A stretch of 31,864 nucleotides of DNA from JANXQE01 sp035651635 (GTDB taxonomy: Bacteria; Verrucomicrobiota; Verrucomicrobiia; Limisphaerales; UBA8199), in NCBI GenBank assembly GCA_035651635.1, contig DASRFK010000173.1, positions 1 to 31,864 on the forward strand, written 5' to 3'. Shown here piece by piece: positions 7,093-15,401 of this stretch. Below the pieces are notes generated by a model. That model ran no database searches. It was given only the letters and a program-made list of their open reading frames with translations, and was not told the DNA's origin. The position numbers were made by a program, and so were the translations under genes. The first letter of the stretch is position 1; each line of letters begins with the position of its first letter.

Positions 7093-8466
7093 ATGAACGA
7101 CCAAGAGAATAATGTGCCGGACTTTAATCGGCGGGATTTCCTCAAGAACGGCTCGGTTGCCACGCTGATGACCATGCTGGGCGGGGTCGAACTGTTCGGC
7201 GAAACCAGTACCGCTGCTGAAGCGGAGGGCTCGCCGGATAAAACGATAAAAGTGGGCCTAATCGGCCTGGGCAGCTGGGGCCGGGAAATTCTCAACACGC
7301 TGCTGCAGGTTCCCCAGGCGGATGTGGCCGCAATCTGCGATACCTACGCGGCCTCGGTTCGGCGCGCGGCGAGCCTGGCCCCCAAAGCCGCCCAAACCAA
7401 TGATCACCAGACCATCCTGGACAATCAGGAGATTAAGGCGGTGGTCATTGCCACGCCCACCTATCAGCACAAGGATCTCGTCCTGGCGGCCTTGAAGGCC
7501 GGCAAGCACGTGTACTGCGAAGCTCCGCTGGCCTCCACGATCGAGGATGCAAAAGCGATTGCGCTGGCGGCAAAAGCCGCCAAGCAGCAAGTCTTTCAGA
7601 CCGGCCTGCAATTTCGCGCCGACCCCCAACGCCATTTCCTGGTCCCGTTCATCCGCTCCGGCGCCATCGGCAACTGGCTCAGCTGCCGCGCCCAGTTCCA
7701 TAAGAAACAAAGCTGGCGCACCACGTCCCCCAAGCCCGAACGCGAAAAGGAGCTCAATTGGCGTTTAAGCAAAGAGACCTCTAGCGGGCTGGTTGGCGAG
7801 CTGGGCATCCACCCGATTGATGAAGCGGTTTGGTTTATGAACGCGCAACCGACGGCCGTGAGCGGCTTCGGCACGATCGCTTTGTGGAAAGACGGCCGGG
7901 ATGTGCCGGACACGATCAAATCCATACTTGAATTCCCGGGCGGCGTCATCATGAGCTACGACGCCACCCTGGCGAATTCTTTCGACGGCGAGTACGCGAT
8001 GTTTTACGGCACCGACGCGGCGGTGATGTTGAGGGAGAGCAAAGCCTGGCTCTTTAAGGAAGTCGATTCACCGCTACTGGGCTGGGAAGTCTATGCCAGC
8101 AAAGAGGTGTTCTATAAGGAAACCGGCATCGTGCTGAAGGCCAATGCCAGCAAATCGGTTCCCGCCAACGCGGGCGCCCAGGCGCAGGAATCGCCTTACA
8201 GCAACACGCCACTATTCCATTCCCTGCAAGTATTTTTGAGAAACGGCATCGATGTGACCGACAAAGTCGAGGAGGCCACCAATTTGCTGGGAGCAGAGGA
8301 CAAGGAAGGCATTGCGGCTGAAGTGGCGAAAGTCCAGCGGCAGCTGCGCGCGGCCGCAGGTTATCTCGAAGGGTTCGAGTCGGCCGTTACGGCGATCAAG
8401 GCCAACGAAGCGATCCTGACCGGCCAGCGGATTGTTCTCAAGCCGGAGTGGTACGAATTGGGTTAA
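7093..8466 (+). CDS. Gfo/Idh/MocA-family oxidoreductase with Tat-type signal
   Basis: A 457-aa protein. Residues 12-20 give a Tat-like motif ('NRRDFLKNG') followed by a weakly hydrophobic stretch, suggesting export by the twin-arginine system. The Rossmann NAD(P)-binding start is 'KVGLIGLGSWG' (53-63). The usual catalytic 'EKP' motif appears as E143-A144-P145 ('CEAPLA'), so the conserved lysine is absent. The later motif 'GELGIHPIDEA' retains His240 and Asp243. Family members oxidise or epimerise sugars with NAD(P). It lies 96 bp after the ThuA-like gene and 57 bp before the YceI-like gene, all on the plus strand, so the three are probably one unit. The ATG at 7093 is chosen over an upstream GTG because it places the Tat motif correctly. 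Confidence 0.9.
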   Translation: MNDQENNVPDFNRRDFLKNGSVATLMTMLGGVELFGETSTAAEAEGSPDKTIKVGLIGLGSWGREILNTLLQVPQADVAAICDTYAASVRRAASLAPKAAQTNDHQTILDNQEIKAVVIATPTYQHKDLVLAALKAGKHVYCEAPLASTIEDAKAIALAAKAAKQQVFQTGLQFRADPQRHFLVPFIRSGAIGNWLSCRAQFHKKQSWRTTSPKPEREKELNWRLSKETSSGLVGELGIHPIDEAVWFMNAQPTAVSGFGTIALWKDGRDVPDTIKSILEFPGGVIMSYDATLANSFDGEYAMFYGTDAAVMLRESKAWLFKEVDSPLLGWEVYASKEVFYKETGIVLKANASKSVPANAGAQAQESPYSNTPLFHSLQVFLRNGIDVTDKVEEATNLLGAEDKEGIAAEVAKVQRQLRAAAGYLEGFESAVTAIKANEAILTGQRIVLKPEWYELG

Positions 8467-8523
8467 GAGGTCCAGCGTCTAACTGATAGTTGCTCTGATG
8501 CGTTATAACCAGAAAACAACACC

Positions 8524-9195
8524 ATGAACAAACGAACATTCATTGCCGCCAATGCCGCTCTTCTGCTGCTGGCCTGCCTGTCCGCTCAGGCGGCCGATCC
8601 GATGACCAAGTACTTCGCACGGTCCGGCAGCAAAATGCGGATTGAGGGAACTTCCACCATTCACGATTGGCAGGTCGAAGGCACCCTGATCGGCGGCTTT
8701 CTCGAAGTCGGACCTAATTTCCCAGGCGAGCCGGGCCAGGAGGTTTCGCCCGGCAAAGTCGAAGCGCACGCCGAACCCTTTATCATGGTCCGCTCGCTCA
8801 AGAGCATTGAAAAGGACGGCAAACCGTACAGCGATCGGATGGATGAAGTGATGTACGAGCATCTCAAAGCGGAAAAAAGCCCAAAGATCGCTTTTCATCT
8901 GACTGAGCTCACGCTCAAGGAACCCGCCAAGAGCAAAGACGCTCCTTACGTGTTCGAGGCCAAAGGCCAACTGGCGGTCGCTGGGGTGACGAATGACGTG
9001 ACCATGCCCGTTAAGGTCCTGCCGCTCGGCGACAAAAAACTCAAGATCTCAGGCAAGACCACTCTCAAAATGACCGATTTCAAAGTCGAACCGCCCAATC
9101 CCCTGGGTCTCGGCATCAAGACCGGCGACCCGATCACAATCCTCTTTGACTGGATGGTGGCCCAGCGCAACCCACCCGCGGCGGCCGCAAAATAA
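8524..9195 (+). CDS. YceI-like periplasmic lipid-binding protein
   Basis: A 223-aa exported protein with a signal peptide at 1-23 ('LSAQAA'). The mature part has the YceI beta-barrel pattern: 'IEGTSTIHDWQVEGT' (40-54), a central 'KSPKIAFHLTEL' strand pair, 'GQLAVAGVTNDVTMPVKV' and 'DFKVEPP'. YceI proteins bind long isoprenoid or fatty chains in a lipocalin-like barrel. The natural ligand here is unknown. It is the last gene before the terminator at 9220-9264, which supports co-transcription with the two upstream genes. Confidence 0.87.
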   Translation: MNKRTFIAANAALLLLACLSAQAADPMTKYFARSGSKMRIEGTSTIHDWQVEGTLIGGFLEVGPNFPGEPGQEVSPGKVEAHAEPFIMVRSLKSIEKDGKPYSDRMDEVMYEHLKAEKSPKIAFHLTELTLKEPAKSKDAPYVFEAKGQLAVAGVTNDVTMPVKVLPLGDKKLKISGKTTLKMTDFKVEPPNPLGLGIKTGDPITILFDWMVAQRNPPAAAAK

Positions 9196-9219
9196 TCGCT
9201 CCGTAAACCCTCGGTGGAC

Positions 9220-9264
9220 AGGGCCAGCCCGAGGCGAAAGCCGGGGCTGGCCCTTTAGCTTTTT
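9220..9264 (+). terminator. Rho-independent terminator after the ThuA/Gfo/YceI unit
   Basis: A perfect 11-bp stem, AGGGCCAGCCC (9220-9230) and GGGCTGGCCCT (9244-9254), has a 13-nt loop and is followed by an interrupted T-rich tract (TTAGCTTTTT, 9255-9264). It begins 25 bp after the stop codon of the YceI-like gene. Confidence 0.9.
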
Positions 9265-9605
9265 AGCGCGGCGCTACGACGGGACATGGGTCTATGCGCC
9301 CAAACTATTCGGGCCAATTACCCCAGTGGCGCCTTGATTTCCCGGGCGGAGGGGCTGACATTCCTTGGCGGATCTGACAGTTTTGCGCTGTTGGTTGGTC
9401 GTTGTTGCTATTCCGTAATCCCTCTCATAAGCCATTGAGGTTGAATGAACACTGCAAACGATTCCAGTCTTGATCCGGCTCACGCCGAATCTGCCCGCGG
9501 GGTGGCTGCGCAAAGATGGCACGTCCTGGCGATCCGGCCCAGAGGATTGCGCATGGTTTTTGCTATTTGGTTTTGCTGAACTGTTTGTTTTAAAACCTAA
9601 GTTGT
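9265..9605. other. Intergenic leader region before the Calx-beta/Ig protein
   Basis: This stretch of about 340 bp has no family-recognisable gene. It contains one small open frame (9445-9579, listed separately) and an AT-richer end (9550-9605), where the promoter or 5' leader of the next gene should lie. I could not pick out a convincing pair of promoter boxes, a riboswitch fold or a repeat. Confidence 0.4.
9445..9579 (+). CDS. Possible 44-aa small ORF upstream of the Calx-beta/Ig gene
   Basis: The frame runs from ATG to TGA and gives a 44-aa basic peptide ending in a short hydrophobic stretch ('MVFAIWFC'). GAGG at 9437-9440 sits 4 nt before the ATG, which is a plausible ribosome binding site in a genome where such sites are scarce. 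It ends 26 bp before the next gene. Nothing else supports it, and it may be chance. Confidence 0.2.
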   Translation: MNTANDSSLDPAHAESARGVAAQRWHVLAIRPRGLRMVFAIWFC

Positions 9606-11720
9606 ATGCGAGCTGTTAAAACCCTCTTTCATTTGTTTTGTTTCCTGGCACTCAACGCCCTCAACCTCCACGCCCAAAACGCTCTGATTCCCGTGGTGAC
9701 CATTCACGCTTCAGACCCGTATGCGTCGTGGTCTGGTGATACCGGCACCTTCACCTTTTTAAGAGACGGCCCCACCAATCAGGAACTGCACGTTTATTAT
9801 CAAATCCACGGCTCGGCTTCGAACGGTGTGGACTACGCCACGATTGGGAATTGGGTCACGATTCCTGCCGCCCAGCGAACCAACACGGTTACGATCAGCC
9901 CCATCGATCTCGGCCAGACTAACATCGGCACCGTTATCCTGGAGCTCACCGGCTCTCCCTTGGCAATGCCTCAAAACTACGAGATTGGATATCCCGCGGC
10001 TGCCACCGTTTATATTCTGCCAGACGGGCTCACCAACGTGCCGCCCACCGTTAAGATTTTTGAGCCGACTAATGGATCGGAATTCACCGCGCCAGTTGAT
10101 ATACCTTTAGGCGCGTTGGCGTTTGATCCGGACGGCTCGGTTGTGAGCGTCGAATTTTTTGCCGGGGATCACAGCCTGGGCGTCGCTACCAGCGGAGCGG
10201 TTCTCGATCCACCTTTCCCGGACGGGACCGGCCCGGGCACACGCGCCTTTTTCCTGCTTTGGACCAATCCCGCCCCAGGTTCCTACGCGTTGACCGCCAA
10301 GGCCACCGACAACGACGGTGCCTCCGCCGTGTCAGCGCCAATTAAGGTCACCGTGCTGACCGGCCCGCCGCCAACCAATCACCCGCCGGTCGTGAAGATT
10401 TCCACTCCATCGAGCGGCGCCGTCCTGTTGGCACCGGCCGACATTCCCATCTGCGCCACTGCGTTTGATTCGGACGGGTACGTAGCCACAGTCGAATTCT
10501 TTGCCGGTGACAAAAGCCTGGGAACCAAGACGAATAACCCGGCCAGCGCGGGGCCGATGAACACGTTCTGTCTCGTTTGGTCCAATGTTCCGCCCGGAAA
10601 CTACACGTTGACGGCCGTTGCGACTGATAATGACGGGGCGAGCACCACTTCCGAGCCGGTGAAGGTAGCCGTTGTGCAGGTGCTGCCACCGCCCACCAAC
10701 TTCCCGCCGCTGGTGCGTTTGACCAGTCCGCCCAATGGTTCAGTGTTTGCGGCGCCCGTTAACCTGCCGATCTACGCCTATGCTGCTGACCGAGATGGCT
10801 CCATCGCTTCGGTCGAATTCTTCGCTGACACCAACAGTCTCGGACTGGGTCAGGGCCTTTGCCTGGTAGCTATGCCCGGCTCCGACTCGCGATGGCCCAC
10901 CCCTGTCTGCCCGACCAATATCTTCCTGCTGGTCTGGAGCAATGCTCCGGTCGGCACTTATAATTTAACCGCTGTGGCGACGGATAACGGCGGATTGTCG
11001 GCCACTTCCGAGCCGGTCAAAGTCGCCATTGTTTCACCGCCGCCGCCGCCAACAAACCGGCCGACCATCGTGGAAATCGTCGCTTCGGATCCGTTAGCTA
11101 TCGAAGGAACCAATTGCTGGCCCTGGCTTGGCCTGGCTGAGAGCACGCCCTCCTGGAGCCATTGGACCGGCTCAAACTCGCTCTGGCGCATGTTTACCAA
11201 TTGCGGCCCGAAGAACGCCACGTTCACTGTTCATCGCTTTGGCGAAACCAACGACGATCTGACGGTCACCTACGAGGTTGGCGGGACGGCGACCAACGGT
11301 GTTGATTATGTGCCGCTCTCGGGGTCGGTAGTCATTCCGGCCGGACAGCGCCACGCCGAAATCTCCGTTATTCCGCTCGATGACGGCCCGCCTGATATCA
11401 ACAGCACAGTCGTTGTGGAGTTAGCCAAGTCCACCAATTACGTCCTCGGCTATCCCCGGAAAGCGGCGGCGTTAATTCTCGATAACGCCGGACGCCGGCC
11501 GTGGAACGGCTTACTCTCGGATCATAGTTTCCACCTCGGAGCACCCGGCCCGGATGGGGCATGGTTCCATATCGATTTTTCCACCGACCTCCTGAACTGG
11601 ACCACCATTTGCACTAACCAGGTCGTCAACGGGTCGATCGATTTCATCGATCCAGACTCCGCCAGCGACCAATCCAGGTTCTACCGAACGGTGCCCGACT
11701 CGGCGCCTCCGCAGTACTAA
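9606..11720 (+). CDS. Large secreted protein with Calx-beta and tandem Ig-like domains
   Basis: A 704-aa exported protein with a signal peptide at residues 1-23. Order: Calx-beta domain (about 28-140, 'GTFTFLRDG', 'NGVDYATI'), three tandem bacterial Ig-like domains (about 145-250, 259-357 and 367-476), each with 'DxDGxxxxVEFFA' and 'LTAxATDN' motifs, a second Calx-beta domain (about 486-626, 'ATFTVHRFGE', 'NGVDYVPL', 'DDGPPD'), and a C-terminal segment 'IDFSTDLLNW...RFYR' (656-693) that recurs at the ends of verrucomicrobial extracellular proteins. Calx-beta repeats bind calcium and mediate adhesion or matrix interactions. No catalytic domain is visible, so a structural or adhesive role is likely but unproven. 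A terminator follows at 11763. Confidence 0.85.
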   Translation: MRAVKTLFHLFCFLALNALNLHAQNALIPVVTIHASDPYASWSGDTGTFTFLRDGPTNQELHVYYQIHGSASNGVDYATIGNWVTIPAAQRTNTVTISPIDLGQTNIGTVILELTGSPLAMPQNYEIGYPAAATVYILPDGLTNVPPTVKIFEPTNGSEFTAPVDIPLGALAFDPDGSVVSVEFFAGDHSLGVATSGAVLDPPFPDGTGPGTRAFFLLWTNPAPGSYALTAKATDNDGASAVSAPIKVTVLTGPPPTNHPPVVKISTPSSGAVLLAPADIPICATAFDSDGYVATVEFFAGDKSLGTKTNNPASAGPMNTFCLVWSNVPPGNYTLTAVATDNDGASTTSEPVKVAVVQVLPPPTNFPPLVRLTSPPNGSVFAAPVNLPIYAYAADRDGSIASVEFFADTNSLGLGQGLCLVAMPGSDSRWPTPVCPTNIFLLVWSNAPVGTYNLTAVATDNGGLSATSEPVKVAIVSPPPPPTNRPTIVEIVASDPLAIEGTNCWPWLGLAESTPSWSHWTGSNSLWRMFTNCGPKNATFTVHRFGETNDDLTVTYEVGGTATNGVDYVPLSGSVVIPAGQRHAEISVIPLDDGPPDINSTVVVELAKSTNYVLGYPRKAAALILDNAGRRPWNGLLSDHSFHLGAPGPDGAWFHIDFSTDLLNWTTICTNQVVNGSIDFIDPDSASDQSRFYRTVPDSAPPQY

Positions 11721-11762
11721 AGCCGGTCCGAGGTACCGCATCTCGGCCGCTCGACTCCCCGC

Positions 11763-11792
11763 TGCGCCGGCTCCAAAAGCCGGCGCATTTTT
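11763..11792 (+). terminator. Rho-independent terminator after the Calx-beta/Ig gene
   Basis: A perfect 10-bp stem, TGCGCCGGCT (11763-11772) and AGCCGGCGCA (11778-11787), with a 5-nt loop, is followed directly by TTTTT (11788-11792). It lies 43 bp after the stop codon of the upstream gene. Confidence 0.93.
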
Positions 11793-11850
11793 GTACCCGC
11801 ACGGCCGCTTTTTCACGACCTGAATTGACTGGTCCGAATCAGCGGGCCTG

Positions 11851-12537
11851 TTGGATACTGCCTTGGTGCCGAAATGGTGCAAAATGATTTTGGCGGTGCT
11901 GCTCTTGCCAGTGTGTTTTGGCGTGGGCTCGGCTTTGTGGCTGGTCCTGCGCGCCAGCGGAAAAGCCGACACGATTTGGGTTGCCCTGGTATCGGGAGCA
12001 GCATGCTGGCTGGTGATTTACCTGCTGCTGCCGAAGCCTATGTGGGTTTACGTGGTCGGACACGAATTGACGCATGCGCTCTGGACCTGGCTGCTGGGGG
12101 GCCGGGTCAAGCGCTTCAAGGCTTCCGCCAAAGGCGGCCATGTCGTCGTCACCAAAAACAATTTCATTATCGCGCTGGCGCCGTATTTTTTTCCGCTGTA
12201 CGCAGTGCTGCTGGTGCTCGTGTTTTGGGCCGGCGACTGGATTTGGCATTGGAGGGCTTACGCGGTTTGGTTCCATTTGCTGCTGGGCGCCAGCTACGGG
12301 TTTCACGTCACTCTGACATGGCATATTTTGAAAAGCAGCCAGACCGACATAACGGAACAGGGTTATCTCTTCTCGGCGGTAGTGATTTTTCTGGGCAACA
12401 TGTGTGTATTGCTGGTCGCCATCCCCTTGCTCACCGGGCAAGTGGGCGTGACGACCGCCTTCCGCTGGTGCGGACAGGAGACCGCCGGCGTGGTGAGACA
12501 TCTTCTAGACACCAATGACAAGAAGCACAGGAATTGA
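11851..12537 (+). CDS. M50-like integral-membrane metalloprotease
   Basis: A membrane protein of up to 228 aa with five or six hydrophobic segments. The HExxH zinc-binding motif is at His71-Glu72...His75 ('GHELTHALWTWLLGG'), placed just after a membrane helix. A long hydrophobic segment, 'FIIALAPYFFPLYAVLLVLV', follows and fits the M50B-type 'peptidase M50B-like' group. These proteases cut other membrane proteins inside the bilayer. No substrate can be guessed from the neighbours. The start is uncertain: TTG 11851, TTG 11863, GTG 11866 and ATG 11884 are all in frame, none with a good ribosome binding site. The ATG at 11884 would begin directly at the first helix. The stop falls at the edge of the 32-bp repeat array. 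Confidence 0.75.
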   Translation: MDTALVPKWCKMILAVLLLPVCFGVGSALWLVLRASGKADTIWVALVSGAACWLVIYLLLPKPMWVYVVGHELTHALWTWLLGGRVKRFKASAKGGHVVVTKNNFIIALAPYFFPLYAVLLVLVFWAGDWIWHWRAYAVWFHLLLGASYGFHVTLTWHILKSSQTDITEQGYLFSAVVIFLGNMCVLLVAIPLLTGQVGVTTAFRWCGQETAGVVRHLLDTNDKKHRN

Positions 12538-12538
12538 A

Positions 12539-12616
12539 TTGGAGACACGAATTTCACTAATTCACACGAATTGGAGACACGAATTTGGAGACACGAATTT
12601 CACTAATTGACACGAA
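12539..12616. repeat. 32-bp direct repeat, two full copies and one partial
   Basis: The unit starts TTGGAGACACGAATTT and continues CACTAATTCACACGAA. A full copy is at 12539-12570, a 16-bp partial copy at 12571-12586 and another full copy at 12585-12616 with one base changed (C to G in the second half). The array begins immediately after the M50-like gene's stop codon. The following 12617-12800 holds no gene that I can support. Confidence 0.85.
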
Positions 12617-12800
12617 CACAGCAACTGAGGGTTTTACATGAGGCAACGGAGGACTCTCCCGGACACTACGAGTACAGCTCAGTTTTCTCCCCTTACCTCC
12701 CGTGAAAAATTAGCGTTAATTAGCCTCCATTCGCGATTCTTCACTCTTGCTTCGGCGGCGCGGATCTGGCCCACTGCGGCTGAACCACATCCCTGCATTT

Positions 12801-14042
12801 ATGAAACGAATCCTGGGGCTGGTCTGGCTGATCGTTTCGGTATCCAGCGCGTTAGCTGAGTTCCGCGCGGGCATCGCCGTGCGGGTGGTCACCCCTAACC
12901 CACTCCTGCCCGTCGTCGGGGGTATCGGTCCCTCGCATCCCGCCACTGGCAAGGAAGGCGACCTCACTGTGCGGGCCCTGGTTTTTGAGGAAGGAACAAC
13001 CAGGGTGGCGATCGTAAGTTCGGATTTCCTCGGCTTCCCGGCGGTGCTCGGCAACAAGGTGCGCGCTGCGGTGAAAGGGGTTCCCGTGCAAAACATCCTA
13101 ATCGGGGCGACGCACACCCATAGCGCTCCCGATTGCTACGGTTTCCCGGATGGCAAGGGCGGCACTTCAAGCGATCCCAAATATTTGGAAACGGTTTGCC
13201 GGCGCATGACCGAGGCAATCGATGAGGCCATCGAGAAACTCCAACCCGCCGCGCTCAGGATCGCGACCGGGCCGGCCAAAGGGAAGATCGCTTTCAATTA
13301 CTACGCAGAGCACTTGTACGATCCGCGCTGCAACGTCATCCAGGTCAGCGACAGCACCGGCAAAGCATTCGCCACGCTGGTCAATTATGCTATCCATCCG
13401 GAAGTCCTGGGCAGCGGTGTCGGGATCTGCAGCCCCGACCTGGTTGGGCCTTTATATGACGAAATTGCCAGCAAAGGCGGTGGCACTGGCATTTTTATGA
13501 ACAGCGCGCAGGGCGGCATGGTGACTGCCGATAACCGCACCGACAACGGCGGAGACGCGCGCACCTGGGAAGAGTGCCGGCGCATCGGCACGTTGCTGGC
13601 CGATGAAGCCTTGCGCATCGTTAAGGACGCGCCGGTGCAGGCTGCCCCTAAGCTCTTCTGTGCCGCGCGGGCACTCACGTTGCCGGTCGATTCGCCCGAT
13701 ATGCGGGCGTTGATGAAACAAATGCCGGGATTCAATTCAGCTTCGAGTGACAGCGTTACGACCCAGCTCAACGTGGTAAACGTCGGGAACGCCCAGATCC
13801 TCACGATTCCGGGCGAAGCCTTGCCCAACATCGGTTATTACCTCAAGCGCAAGATGCACGGAAAACATAACCTGCTTTTCGGCCTGACCAACGACGCTTT
13901 TGGTTACATCCTGACCCGGGAAGACTTCGACAGCTTCGAGCGTTATGCATATGTGACCCGCACGAGCCTGGGCGAACGCACCGGGACGATCCTGGTGGAT
14001 GAAGCCTTGAAATTCGTGAATGAATGTCCCCGGCCGGAATGA
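12801..14042 (+). CDS. Secreted neutral/alkaline ceramidase-like protein
   Basis: A 413-aa exported protein with a signal peptide at 1-19 ('VSSALA'). The mature part matches the N-terminal catalytic domain of neutral/alkaline non-lysosomal ceramidases: 'GIAVRVVTPN' at the start, the zinc-ligand motif 'ATHTHSAP' (103-110, His105 and His107), 'VNYAIHPEVLG' in the middle and 'GGMVTADNR'. Ceramidases split ceramide to sphingosine and fatty acid. Verrucomicrobia and Planctomycetes carry many related proteins whose substrates are unknown, so ceramide is not assured. The C-terminal Ig-like domain of classic ceramidases is missing. The ATG at 12801 is preferred over an upstream TTG because it opens the signal peptide. 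Confidence 0.83.
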   Translation: MKRILGLVWLIVSVSSALAEFRAGIAVRVVTPNPLLPVVGGIGPSHPATGKEGDLTVRALVFEEGTTRVAIVSSDFLGFPAVLGNKVRAAVKGVPVQNILIGATHTHSAPDCYGFPDGKGGTSSDPKYLETVCRRMTEAIDEAIEKLQPAALRIATGPAKGKIAFNYYAEHLYDPRCNVIQVSDSTGKAFATLVNYAIHPEVLGSGVGICSPDLVGPLYDEIASKGGGTGIFMNSAQGGMVTADNRTDNGGDARTWEECRRIGTLLADEALRIVKDAPVQAAPKLFCAARALTLPVDSPDMRALMKQMPGFNSASSDSVTTQLNVVNVGNAQILTIPGEALPNIGYYLKRKMHGKHNLLFGLTNDAFGYILTREDFDSFERYAYVTRTSLGERTGTILVDEALKFVNECPRPE

Positions 14043-14045
14043 TTT

Positions 14046-14265
14046 AACCGCGAATGGACGCGAATGAACGCGAATGGAGTTTAGGACCTGGAACCAAACA
14101 GAATTGCTCCGCTGAGTGTCAGGGCCGGGCCACGAACTAGTTTCAGAGGGCGGAGGTCAGCCCTGGGGAGCCAGGACGTGAGAAAGCCATGAGCGCGAGT
14201 TTTCGATGTCCGAACTCCGAGCGAATTCGCGTTCATTCGCGTTCATTCGCGTCCATTGGCGGTTT
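14046..14265. repeat. MITE-like element with ~30-bp inverted termini
   Basis: The left end (14046-14077) reads AACCGCGAATGGACGCGAAT and continues with 10-bp CGAATGAACG units. The right end (14226-14265) is its reverse complement with one mismatch over ~30 bp and one extra 10-bp unit. The 150-bp interior has no open frame worth naming but contains GC-rich inverted segments (GGGCCGGGCC; TCAGCCCTGGGG...CCAGG). It lies between the ceramidase-like gene and the tRNA. It looks like a non-autonomous mobile or structured-RNA element; no target duplication was found by eye. Confidence 0.65.
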
Positions 14266-14334
14266 CAAGTCCGTCGGCGGTTCCCAATTGGCCTTGCCCG
14301 CGGTTGTTGCCGGCATAAACTTGGCAAGGGTCAA

Positions 14335-14410
14335 GCCCCCATAGCTCAAATGGATAGAGCGGCGGTTTCCTAAACCGTTGATCCCTGTTCAATTCAGGGT
14401 GGGGGTACCA
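14335..14410 (+). tRNA. tRNA-Arg (anticodon CCU)
   Basis: The full cloverleaf can be folded by hand: acceptor GCCCCCA (14335-14341) with TGGGGGT (14400-14406, one G-U end pair), D stem GCTC/GAGC, anticodon stem GCGGT/ACCGT with loop TTCCTAA giving anticodon CCT (14369-14371), a 4-nt variable loop, T arm CCCTG-TTCAATT-CAGGG (14383-14399), discriminator A and an encoded CCA (14408-14410). It reads the AGG codon. Confidence 0.95.
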
Positions 14411-14416
14411 TTGCGG

Positions 14417-14451
14417 GGTTACAGGTTACAGATTGCAGGTTGCAGGTTGCG
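14417..14451. repeat. Five tandem heptamers just after the tRNA
   Basis: Five consecutive 7-mers run GGTTACA, GGTTACA, GATTGCA, GGTTGCA, GGTTGCG, starting 7 bp after the tRNA CCA end. This is a short tandem repeat of unknown role in the gap before the next gene. Confidence 0.75.
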
Positions 14452-14543
14452 CAAGACTGTTTGAATCAGGTGGCTGTCGGTCGTAGCGGCAACTTTCGGC
14501 GCAACGATTGCAACCGTGCGGCGGCTCAGTTAATTTCGCGACT

Positions 14544-15167
14544 ATGAGCCAGGTTTTGGATGATGGAAGGGTCATTGCTTTTGGGCAAAGCTTGGAAGAA
14601 GCCGAGCAACTGTTCGGATGCAAGGCTGTCGACATTCAACTGCCGCCCAAACTCGCCCGCCAGGGCATCGACAAGACACTGGAAGCAGAGAACGTTTCAC
14701 TGCGATTCGATTCAGGCAAGCTCAAGGATATAAAATTCGACGGCGGATACGAATTCAAACACCCGCTTACACCCTATCCTGAACCGTGGAAGAATTTTTC
14801 CGCTATTGACTCGGCGAAAATATCGCGCCGAATGTCTCGTGACGATTTTCTGGCCTACCTCAAGGTCTGGGAAGAAAGGGCGAAAAGCCTGGGAACTCGA
14901 GCCGTTGAACCAGGCGAGGACCTCGGGGCTCAACAATATGCGGTTGGCATCGTTCAGGATCCGTTTGCGGACATGATTGTCGTCAATATGGGGCCATCCC
15001 GTCGTGCCGGGGGCGGTGGATTATGGTGCGATGGCTGGTGCTTGTTCTTCACCACGGAGGCGGATCGTGAGAAGAGCGGGGTAGAGGTGGGGCGGCTCCA
15101 ATCGATTTCGGCGTTTCGAGATGAGTTCAACACGGTCGCACGGAGAATCCCCTCCAAGGCCTCGTAG
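14544..15167 (+). CDS. Hypothetical protein downstream of tRNA-Arg
   Basis: A 207-aa protein that I do not recognise. It has no signal peptide and no membrane helix, so it is probably cytoplasmic. The N-terminal half has an alternating strand pattern ('LRFDSGKLKDIKFDGGYEF', near 52-70). The middle is helical and charged ('SRDDFLAYLKVWEERAKSL'). A Gly-rich stretch 'RAGGGGLWCDGWCLFF' (about 153-168) is followed by more strands. The ATG at 14544 is used; an in-frame TTG lies 36 bp upstream. Position next to a tRNA with repeats on both sides fits an accessory gene acquired by transfer, which is only an inference. It converges on the end of the flagellar cluster. Confidence 0.65.
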   Translation: MSQVLDDGRVIAFGQSLEEAEQLFGCKAVDIQLPPKLARQGIDKTLEAENVSLRFDSGKLKDIKFDGGYEFKHPLTPYPEPWKNFSAIDSAKISRRMSRDDFLAYLKVWEERAKSLGTRAVEPGEDLGAQQYAVGIVQDPFADMIVVNMGPSRRAGGGGLWCDGWCLFFTTEADREKSGVEVGRLQSISAFRDEFNTVARRIPSKAS

Positions 15168-15401
15168 CAGTTGTATATCGAGCAGCAAGCAAAACGTTAA
15201 AATTAAAACGTTGAAAACGGAATCGGCCCGCTCGGGGGTTGCAAAAGAAGTTTGCGTAGCGTGGGCAAGGCGCAAGAGTTCGATGGAAACCGCAATGAGC
15301 CGACAACTCGGGCCTGCGCAAGTAGTCGGCGCTGCCGCATAAATGCGGCGTTCCGAATCGGCAATTCTGGTTGTCTCTCGCCCGTGCGAGTGGGAGGAAC
15401 C
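15168..15401. other. Convergent intergenic region at the end of the flagellar cluster
   Basis: This 234-bp gap lies between the hypothetical gene and the last flagellar-cluster gene, which point at each other. It holds a short hairpin, GCCGCA/TGCGGC (15334-15349), without a T-tract, and two AAAACGTT boxes (15191-15198 and 15205-15212). Neither is a convincing terminator for the flagellar transcript. Confidence 0.4.

Noticed and set aside
12539..12616. Possible CRISPR array
   Set aside because: The copies are directly adjacent or overlapping with no unique spacers, and no cas genes are present.
15334..15349. Hairpin as a terminator of the flagellar operon
   Set aside because: The stem is only 6 bp and no T-tract follows on the minus strand.
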